Assembly: GCA_945897655.1 (NCBI GenBank) | Contig: CAMDHB010000079.1 | Span: 1 to 11,357 of the forward strand | DNA from: Pseudorhodobacter antarcticus | GTDB lineage: Bacteria > Pseudomonadota > Alphaproteobacteria > Rhodobacterales > Rhodobacteraceae | Direction of reading: 5' to 3' | Length of the DNA stretch: 11,357 nucleotides | Shown: positions 5,988 through 11,357 of the stretch, one piece after another | Layout of the letters: every line of letters begins with the position of its first letter | How positions within the stretch are numbered: position 1 is the stretch's first letter | The notes under the pieces: generated by a model | Told to the model about the DNA's origin: nothing | The model's database searches: none | Seen by the model: the letters and a program-made list of their open reading frames with translations, nothing else | Program-made: the position numbers and the translations under genes

Positions 5988-7616
5988 ATGACGCTGACCG
6001 ATTTGATCGTGATCAACGCCCGGATCGTGACAATGGACCCAGTGCGACCCACGGCGCAGGCACTGGCTGTGGTGCGGGGGCGGGTGGCGGCACTGGGAAC
6101 CGACGCAGATATCCGGGCACTGGCCGGGCCCGCAACCCGGGTGATTGATGCAGTTGGGCGCATGGTTTTGCCGGGATTCCAAGACACCCATATTCATTTG
6201 CAAGACAGCGGGCAGGATTATTCCCAGAACGCTGATCTGACCGATGCCCGGACGGTGGAAGAGTTGGTGGCGCTGCTTGCGGCATTCGCTGCGAAGCATG
6301 ACCGGGCTTGGGTGAACGGAACGGGTTGGTACTCTGGTGTGTTCGGCGCGCATAACCTGACGCGGCAGGTTCTGGACAGGGCGGTGCCGGACCGGCCTTG
6401 TCTGATCGTCGCATCTGATGGGCACAACGCCTGCATGAACACCGCAGGCTTTGCCGCTGTGGGCATCGACTGCGATACACCGGACCCCGAGAATGGCCTT
6501 ATCGTGCGCGAAGCGGGGGGCGGGCCGGCGGGGTTGTTGTATGAGCTTGCCATTCCGATGGTCGAGGCGCGGATGCCGGATCTGGCGGATGGGGCCTTTG
6601 CGGATGGGGTGGCCTGGGCAATGGCATTGGCCAATCGGCACGGTATTACCGGGGTCATTGATGCCAAGGTCGAAGAGCGGCACGTGCGGGTCTATCAGAG
6701 CTTGGCGCGTGCGAATGCGTTGACGCTGCGGGTGGCGGCAACGGCGCTGGTGCGCCCGTCGGACAAGACGGCGCAAGCCGTTGAGCGGTTGTCGGATTTC
6801 CGCGCAAGCAATCAAGACGGGATGTTCCGCGTCCATTCGGCCAAGTTCTTTCTGGACGGGGTGATTGAAAACCGGACCGCCGCGATGATTGCGCCCTATT
6901 CGGATAGGGTTGGCGGCAATGGGGAGCTGATGTTTGCCCCCCGGCAGATTACCGATATGTTCACTGCGTTTGATGCGGCACGGTTCCAGATCCATGTTCA
7001 TGCAATTGGCGATCTGGCGACCCGTGCTGCGTTGGACGGGATGGAGCGGGCACGGGCCACCAACGGTGCCTGGCCCAGCCTGCACCAGATTGCGCATATC
7101 CAGTTCATTGACCCTGCCGACATCCCGCGTTTTTCGCAGTTGGGCGTGATGGCGAATGTCCAACCCCTGTGGGCGCGGCATGAGGTGGCTGTGGACGATA
7201 TGGCCATTCCATTGGTCGGGCCGGAGCGGAGCCGATGGATATACGCCTTCCGGTCGCTGGTCGATGCCGGGGCACAGATGGCGCTGTCGTCGGATTGGGG
7301 GGTGTCGACGCTGAACCCGTTTGAAATCATGCAGACCGCCGTTACCCGCCAGCCCTCACGTGCCGAGGGGCTTGGCCCGGTCTTCCTGCCTGAACAACGG
7401 CTGACCCGCGCCGAGGCCGTTGCCGGCTATACAACCTTTGCCGCTGCCGCGGCGTGGCGGAGTGGGGACACCGGGAGTTTGACTGTGGGCAAAGCGGCGG
7501 ATCTGATCATCGTGGACCGGGATATCTTTGCCTGCGACGTGCATGAGATTGGGGATACCAAGGTGGTGATGACGGTGGTGAACGGCGTTATTGTCCATCA
7601 GGCTGGACTGAGCTGA
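5988..7616 (+). CDS. YtcJ-like metal-dependent amidohydrolase (COG1574, Amidohydrolase_3)
   Basis: A 542-residue cytosolic hydrolase of the YtcJ type within the amidohydrolase superfamily, with no signal peptide. Metal-site motifs are visible: THIHL (H68/H70) after the first beta-sandwich part, K286 in AKFFLDG as the likely bridging lysine, H336 and H338 in QIHVHAIGD, H370 in IAHIQ, and D436 in SSDWG. The C-terminal GKAADLIIVDRD (501-512) and VVNGV restore the sandwich domain as in other family members. Known relatives hydrolyse amides, formamides or ring amides, but most are unassigned and the substrate here is unknown. AAGGAG sits eight bases before the chosen ATG. The open frame runs more than 200 codons further upstream, but that part is antisense to galE and not family-like. 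It is the only plus-strand gene, divergent from galE and convergent with the photolyase. Confidence 0.9.
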   Translation: MTLTDLIVINARIVTMDPVRPTAQALAVVRGRVAALGTDADIRALAGPATRVIDAVGRMVLPGFQDTHIHLQDSGQDYSQNADLTDARTVEELVALLAAFAAKHDRAWVNGTGWYSGVFGAHNLTRQVLDRAVPDRPCLIVASDGHNACMNTAGFAAVGIDCDTPDPENGLIVREAGGGPAGLLYELAIPMVEARMPDLADGAFADGVAWAMALANRHGITGVIDAKVEERHVRVYQSLARANALTLRVAATALVRPSDKTAQAVERLSDFRASNQDGMFRVHSAKFFLDGVIENRTAAMIAPYSDRVGGNGELMFAPRQITDMFTAFDAARFQIHVHAIGDLATRAALDGMERARATNGAWPSLHQIAHIQFIDPADIPRFSQLGVMANVQPLWARHEVAVDDMAIPLVGPERSRWIYAFRSLVDAGAQMALSSDWGVSTLNPFEIMQTAVTRQPSRAEGLGPVFLPEQRLTRAEAVAGYTTFAAAAAWRSGDTGSLTVGKAADLIIVDRDIFACDVHEIGDTKVVMTVVNGVIVHQAGLS

Positions 7617-7625
7617 CGGTCAGCT
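7611..7625. repeat. Small inverted repeat at the convergent gene ends
   Basis: AGCTGA and TCAGCT pair around CGG, overlapping the amidohydrolase stop codon. A second weak pair, ATCGGT (7632-7637) and ACCGAT (7657-7662), follows. Neither has a T-tract, so this is at best a weak terminator in the 57-bp spacer between two convergent genes. Confidence 0.25.
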
Positions 7626-7673
7626 GTTCTGATCGGTACCTTGAGGTGATTTCGTGACCGATGGGCGGTGTGG

Positions 7674-9215
7674 CTACTGGTCTTGGGTCCCGTTCCAAGT
7701 GGGCAACGCTGCCAGAAAGGCGGCCGAGGAACGGCTGATCTCTGCCTTTTGGTCCGGGGGCATGTTGGACAGGGTTCGGTAAGGCAGGGCCATGCGGGGG
7801 TTTGGTGACAGGGTGCCCGCATTCTGGATCAGGAAATTCCAGTAAAGATAGTTGAAGGGGCAGGCTTTTGGCCCAAGCTTGACCTTGGGGTCATAGGCGC
7901 AGCCTTTGCAGTAATCCGACATCCGGTCGATGTAGGCCCCCGAGGCGGCATAGGGTTTGGACCCCAGCCGACCGCCATCCGCGTGCATGACCATGCCGTG
8001 GACATTGGGCAGTTCAACCCATTCATAGGCATCGGCGTAGACGGCCAGATACCATTCCTCGATCTGGGCAGGGGCGACACCGATCAGCAGGGCAAAGTTG
8101 CCTGTCACCATCAGCCGCTGGATGTGATGGGCATAGGCGTGGCGGCGGGTGGTGCCGATGCATTCTTCCATGCAGTGCATCAGGGTCTGGCCGGTCCAAT
8201 ATAGCGCAGGCAGGTCGCGGGTGGCGTTCAAGTAATTGGTCTGGGCGTATCCGGGCATTTCTGCCCAGTAGATGCCCCGCACAAACTCGCGCCAGCCAAG
8301 GATCTGGCGGATGAAACCTTCCACCGCGTTTATTGGCGCGGCACCGGAGTGAAAGGCGCGTTCGGCCCGGGCGCAGACCTCGCGCGGTATCAGAAGGCCG
8401 CAGTTGAGGTAGGGGGAGATCAGACTGTGGTACAGAAGATCCTCGCCCGTCTTCATCGCATCTTGGTAATCGCCAAAGCTGGGCAGGCAATCGGTGATGA
8501 AATGATCCAGTGCGCGCAGGGCGTCAGCGCGGGTGACGGCCCAGCCGAAGGGTTCCAGATCGCCGAAATGGTGGCCAAAGTGGGTGGCGACCAGGGTCAG
8601 CACCTCGTGCGTGGTGGCGTCGGGGGCAAAGCGGGTGCGGGCAGGGGGCCGGTGGCCACGGGGCAGGGATTTGCGGTTTTCAGGGTCAAAGTTCCACTGA
8701 CCGCCTTCGGGCCCATCGTCGCGCATCAGAATCCGGGCGCGGCGGCGCATTTCGCGGTAAAGGAATTCCAGCCGACCGGTCTTGCGCGCGTGGGTCAGGG
8801 CAGCAAACTCGCCGCGCGCGCAGAAGAAACGGTCATCGGGGCGGATATCGACAGGGCAGCCCAGATCCCAGTCTTGCATCATCTGCCAGATGCGCCATTC
8901 GCCGGGTTCGGTGACCACAACCGAGTGTGGCCTGTGGCGGGCAACGGCCCGGGTCAGTTCGCCGGTAAAGCTGTGGCTGTTGGCGGGGTCGTCCAGTTTG
9001 ACGTAATCGACCTGGATGCCTTCGGCCAGCAGGTCTTGGGCAAAATGGCGCATCGCCGACAGCAGGAAGGCGATTTTCTGTTTGTGGTGGGGGACATAGC
9101 GCGCCTCGGCAGCAACCTCGACCATCAAGACGACATCGTGGGCGGGGTCCAGATCCGACAGGGATGACAGGTTGCGGGTCAACTGGTCGCCCAGGATCAG
9201 GCGAAGGGTCTTCAT
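7674..9215 (-). CDS. Iron-sulfur bacterial cryptochrome/photolyase (FeS-BCP; PhrB/CryB class, probable (6-4) photolyase)
   Basis: A 513-residue flavoprotein of the photolyase-related FeS-BCP group. It begins with RLILGDQL, usual for this class. Four cysteines fit the [4Fe-4S] ligands, C348 (MHCME), C436, C439 (YCKGCA) and C452 (ACPF), with the 3 and 13 spacing and constant offset of two relative to Agrobacterium PhrB as I recall its numbering. The His pair H363/H364 (YAHHIQ) and Y422 (PYAASGAY) match residues conserved in the (6-4) branch. Such proteins bind FAD and a lumazine antenna and repair (6-4) photoproducts or act as blue-light regulators, as CryB does in Rhodobacter. The ATG at 9215 overlaps the DUF2256 stop as ATGA. 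The open frame upstream of it is the DUF2256 gene region in another frame, so the longer start is not used. Confidence 0.92.
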   Translation of the reverse strand: MKTLRLILGDQLTRNLSSLSDLDPAHDVVLMVEVAAEARYVPHHKQKIAFLLSAMRHFAQDLLAEGIQVDYVKLDDPANSHSFTGELTRAVARHRPHSVVVTEPGEWRIWQMMQDWDLGCPVDIRPDDRFFCARGEFAALTHARKTGRLEFLYREMRRRARILMRDDGPEGGQWNFDPENRKSLPRGHRPPARTRFAPDATTHEVLTLVATHFGHHFGDLEPFGWAVTRADALRALDHFITDCLPSFGDYQDAMKTGEDLLYHSLISPYLNCGLLIPREVCARAERAFHSGAAPINAVEGFIRQILGWREFVRGIYWAEMPGYAQTNYLNATRDLPALYWTGQTLMHCMEECIGTTRRHAYAHHIQRLMVTGNFALLIGVAPAQIEEWYLAVYADAYEWVELPNVHGMVMHADGGRLGSKPYAASGAYIDRMSDYCKGCAYDPKVKLGPKACPFNYLYWNFLIQNAGTLSPNPRMALPYRTLSNMPPDQKAEISRSSAAFLAALPTWNGTQDQ

Positions 9216-9379
9216 TTGACCGGTCTTGGGCGGTTGGTTTTGGCGCTGTTGCGGCACCGGTCCGAACAATGGGTGACATGATCCCAGTCCCGCGCCCATT
9301 TCTTGCGCCAAGCGAAGGGCAGGCCACAGACCACGCAGGTCTTTGTCGGAAGGTCGGATTTCTTGCGCATGGGTGGCAT
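9212..9379 (-). CDS. DUF2256-type small Cys-rich protein next to the photolyase
   Basis: A 55-residue basic protein with a CVVCGLPF motif (C15, C18) and a second pair, C38 and C42, in HCSDRCR. This four-cysteine arrangement, probably zinc-binding, is the DUF2256 pattern. DUF2256 genes are known to occur next to or fused with cryptochrome/photolyase genes, but I know of no established function. AGGA lies nine bases before the ATG at 9379; a second ATG three codons later is possible but has no ribosome-binding site. Its TGA overlaps the photolyase ATG, so the two are surely translated together. The rest of the longer open frame upstream is not family-like and overlaps the PhnM-like gene. Confidence 0.85.
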   Translation of the reverse strand: MPPMRKKSDLPTKTCVVCGLPFAWRKKWARDWDHVTHCSDRCRNSAKTNRPRPVK

Positions 9380-9404
9380 GGTGTCGGGTCCTGAGTTGAC
9401 CGAC

Positions 9405-9410
9405 ATATGG
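9405..9410 (-). promoter_or_regulatory. Possible -10 element (CCATAT) of the DUF2256-photolyase unit
   Basis: CCATAT on the minus strand lies 26 bp upstream of the DUF2256 start and resembles the -10 core of RpoH-type promoters (CCATnT). I cannot see a clear matching -35 box. Stress-sigma control is known for photolyase/cryptochrome genes in Rhodobacter, which makes the site worth noting, but support is thin. Confidence 0.18.
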
Positions 9411-9428
9411 TACGATTTTGCGCGTTGA

Positions 9429-9451
9429 CCACCGCTTGGCCGGTGCGGTGG
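9429..9451. repeat. Hairpin-forming inverted repeat between the PhnM-like and DUF2256 genes
   Basis: CCACCGC and GCGGTGG are perfect 7-bp arms around nine bases. The hairpin lies in the 103-bp gap after the PhnM-like stop. It has no T-tract, so it may be a weak or Rho-assisted terminator or an mRNA-stabilising stem separating the two transcription units. Confidence 0.4.
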
Positions 9452-9482
9452 GGACGGATTTTGCAGCCCCCAGGCCGAAACC

Positions 9483-10700
9483 TCAGCCCTGCGGAATTGC
9501 CGAATAGGCACAGCGCCCGCCGACCCAGGTTTGGCGAATGACGGGCAACTGACCTTCGGGCCATTCGACCAGGACAAGGTCAGCGCGCAGGCCCGGGGCA
9601 ATTTCACCGCGATCCCGCAGGCCCGATGCCTTTGCCGAATTGCCAGAAACCAGGGGCCAGAGGGATTCGAGCGGACCCACATGATCGGCGCGCAGTCGTG
9701 CGACGGCGTTCAGCAACGACGGATAGTAGTAGTCTGACGCCAGTACATCGCACAGGCCTGCGCGGATCATGTCCCCCGCACCGATCGAGCCCAGATGGCT
9801 GCCCCCCCGAGCGGCGTTGGGCGCGCCAAGTACGATGGCATCGCCGCCCTCACGCGCAAACTCGGCCGTGCGCCGGTTCATCGGAAACTCGGAAATCCGG
9901 GCGCCCAGATCGCGGTAATGGCGGCGAATGGTGGTTTGAGTGTCGTCATGGCTGAGCATGGGCGCACCCCCAGCATTTCCTTTCGCAGCCACCTCATCCA
10001 CCCAGTCCCGGACCTGCGGACGCCGCTGCCAGACTGTCCGGATCAGGTCGACATAGTCCGCAACCGACATGTGGGAGCGTTTCGCGCGTTCGGCCATCTT
10101 GGCGGCAAAGGTCGGGCTGTCGAGATCGGTCACCGGGAAGTCGGGCGAAAAGTCGAAGGGGCGGTCTTGTAGGGCCACGGAAGGGTGCAAAAGCGCCATG
10201 GAGGTGTGGTCATTGAACGCCACCGAGGGGGTCAGCGGCCCCTGCAGAGCGGCGTCAATCAGGGGAATTGCCTCGACACAAAAGGTTTCCCAGCGCAGTT
10301 GCAGGCGGTTTTCCACGGTCAGGCGGGGCGAAAGGCGGTTCAGGACATCATGCACTTGCCAGCCGGTTTCAACGGAACGCAGGCCCGGCTCCCAGCTCAG
10401 GGTCAGGGCATGATAGGCGGTGCCGATGCCGTTGGCGGCAAGTTGGCGGTCGGTTTCCAGAAAGGCGGCTTCCAGCGGCAGGGTGACGCCGGGGCGTGGC
10501 ATGATCTGGCGTTCAAAGGCATCGCCGTGGATATCAACGAGTGCGGGTGCCAGAAGCATGCCGGCTGCATTGATCACACGCGCGCCGTCGCGGGGACCGT
10601 CAAGGGCGGTGATCAGGCCGCCTTCAATCCGGACCGACACTTCGGCGATCCGGTCGGGCAGGATGACCTGCGCGCCTTCGAAAATGATAGGGTCGGTCAT
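9483..10700 (-). CDS. PhnM-like amidohydrolase (alpha-D-ribose 1-methylphosphonate 5-triphosphate diphosphatase family)
   Basis: A 405-residue protein of the PhnM family (COG3454) in the amidohydrolase superfamily. Motifs include LVDIHGD (54-60) with H58, the family-typical MPRPGV (67-72), FNDHT (162-166), LSHDD (249-253), GAPNAARGGSH (292-302) and ASDYYYPSLL (321-330) with the expected metal-site Asp D323. True PhnM removes pyrophosphate from the ribosyl-triphosphate intermediate of phosphonate breakdown by C-P lyase. Here the usual DIHTDNLE-type segment reads DIHGDAFE, and no other phn gene is in view, so this may be a paralogue with another substrate. The ATG overlaps the methyltransferase stop as ATGA (10697-10700). 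The frame continues eleven codons further upstream, but that start lies inside the methyltransferase and gives a non-conserved extension. Family is firm, exact reaction uncertain. Confidence 0.85.
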   Translation of the reverse strand: MTDPIIFEGAQVILPDRIAEVSVRIEGGLITALDGPRDGARVINAAGMLLAPALVDIHGDAFERQIMPRPGVTLPLEAAFLETDRQLAANGIGTAYHALTLSWEPGLRSVETGWQVHDVLNRLSPRLTVENRLQLRWETFCVEAIPLIDAALQGPLTPSVAFNDHTSMALLHPSVALQDRPFDFSPDFPVTDLDSPTFAAKMAERAKRSHMSVADYVDLIRTVWQRRPQVRDWVDEVAAKGNAGGAPMLSHDDTQTTIRRHYRDLGARISEFPMNRRTAEFAREGGDAIVLGAPNAARGGSHLGSIGAGDMIRAGLCDVLASDYYYPSLLNAVARLRADHVGPLESLWPLVSGNSAKASGLRDRGEIAPGLRADLVLVEWPEGQLPVIRQTWVGGRCAYSAIPQG

Positions 10701-11350
10701 GCGGTCCGCTCTGCCAACAGGTGCCAATGCCATGAGCCGGGTGTATCGTGGATCTGATCCCGCAGCGCCAGTACCTCGAACCCCTGAAACAGCGCCAAGA
10801 GGTCGCGGGCATTGCAGAAATAATGCGGATGCACCTTGTCGCCCGGCCCCTCAAACACCCAGGTGTTGCGCGAGATTTCGCGGCCCGGTGCCTTGGCTTG
10901 TTCCACGGGCAGGCGGCGGGCGGATAGCATGGTGCCAAGGAAAGTTCCGCCGGGCCTGAGCACGCGGGCAATTTCGGCGATGGAGCGGGCCACGATGTCC
11001 TCATCCCCATGGTAGATGACGTTCCACGATAGAACATGGTCAAAGCTGGCGTCGGCAAAGGGCAGGTCGGTCATCATGGATTGCACAAGGTCAATCTGCA
11101 TGGGGCCTGCGGCGGACTTGATGGCTGCCAAAGCCTCAGGCGCGGCGTCAAGGGCTGTCACGGCAAAGCCCATGTCAGCCAACATCAGTGCGTGCCGCCC
11201 GATCCCGGCGCCAAGGTCCAGTACACGGGCGCCGGGGGGCAGGGATTGGGCGTGGGCCACCACTTCAGGCTCGGCCTTGGCCCATTTCGAGGTGGCATCG
11301 GATTTTGCCCAGAGGTCATTCCAGTAGTGATGTGCAGTGTCGGTCGTCAC
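10697..11350 (-). CDS. Class I SAM-dependent methyltransferase
   Basis: A 217-residue soluble methyltransferase with a Rossmann fold of the Methyltransf_11/UbiE-like type. Motif I is VLDLGAGIGRHA (43-54), the acidic residue after strand 2 is D68 (ALDAAPEAL), LPFADASFDHVLSWNVIYH (96-114) is the motif IV region, and VLRPGGTFLGTM (130-141) follows. The aromatic HHYWNDLW start is a recurrent feature of one branch of these proteins; the methyl acceptor is unknown. The start is GTG at 11350, preceded immediately by an in-frame TAG, so translation cannot begin further upstream. The ribosome-binding site lies outside or at the window edge and cannot be judged. Overlap with the PhnM-like gene suggests a joint role. 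Alternatively, the methyltransferase may simply share a transcript. Confidence 0.88.
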   Translation of the reverse strand: MTTDTAHHYWNDLWAKSDATSKWAKAEPEVVAHAQSLPPGARVLDLGAGIGRHALMLADMGFAVTALDAAPEALAAIKSAAGPMQIDLVQSMMTDLPFADASFDHVLSWNVIYHGDEDIVARSIAEIARVLRPGGTFLGTMLSARRLPVEQAKAPGREISRNTWVFEGPGDKVHPHYFCNARDLLALFQGFEVLALRDQIHDTPGSWHWHLLAERTA

Positions 11351-11357
11351 CTAGCGG

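Noticed and set aside
5949..7181. Long minus-strand open frame (410 codons) opposite the amidohydrolase
   Set aside because: Rich in His, Pro, Arg and Gln with no recognisable domain; typical shadow frame opposite a high-GC gene.
8349..9167. 272-codon plus-strand open frame opposite the photolyase
   Set aside because: No domain or start signal recognised; the photolyase on the other strand has a complete set of family motifs.
9216..9311. Longer photolyase start giving 32 extra residues
   Set aside because: The extra residues are out-of-frame reading of the DUF2256 gene; the family begins at the RLILGDQL region.

Overview
The window looks like a chromosomal segment of a high-GC alphaproteobacterium, most likely a member of the Rhodobacteraceae (roseobacter-like). 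This is an inference from base composition, gene style and gene content (AbrB-family membrane protein, RraA, split UxaA, FeS-type photolyase with DUF2256, solitary PhnM-like protein). It holds ten protein genes. Nine are on the minus strand and one, a YtcJ-type amidohydrolase, is on the plus strand. I see no rRNA, tRNA, CRISPR array, insertion sequence, phage gene or integrase.

Region 1 (about 1-4500, minus strand, read from high to low coordinates): a compact catabolic operon. The order is a mandelate-racemase/muconate-lactonizing-type enzyme of the enolase superfamily, an RraA-family aldolase/decarboxylase-like protein, a 98-residue SAF-domain protein, a UxaA-type (altronate/galactarate dehydratase-like) catalytic subunit and, after a 147-bp gap, an AbrB-family membrane protein. 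The first two genes overlap by 8 bp and the two UxaA parts by 4 bp (ATGA). Together they suggest breakdown of a hydroxy or sugar acid by racemisation or dehydration, a second dehydration or elimination, and retro-aldol cleavage or decarboxylation. The substrate cannot be read from the sequence. The 281-bp leader upstream carries a TTGACA-like -35 box embedded in an inverted repeat, a 12-bp palindrome close to the first start codon, and an 18-bp palindrome that probably terminates galE.

Region 2 (4758-7616): galE (UDP-glucose 4-epimerase, minus) and a 542-residue amidohydrolase of the YtcJ/COG1574 type (plus) diverge from a 249-bp intergenic region that contains short repeats.

Region 3 (7674-9379, minus): a DUF2256 zinc-ribbon-like small protein overlaps by 4 bp the start of an iron-sulfur bacterial cryptochrome/photolyase (FeS-BCP, PhrB/CryB class). 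This is probably a light or UV-damage repair unit.

Region 4 (9483-11350, minus): a class I SAM-dependent methyltransferase overlaps by 4 bp a PhnM-like amidohydrolase. No other C-P lyase gene is in view.

The points most worth a second look are the racemase/RraA/split-UxaA operon with its candidate operators, the DUF2256-photolyase coupling, and the PhnM-like protein coupled to a methyltransferase outside any visible phn cluster. I see no clearly new defence, mobile or RNA-based system.
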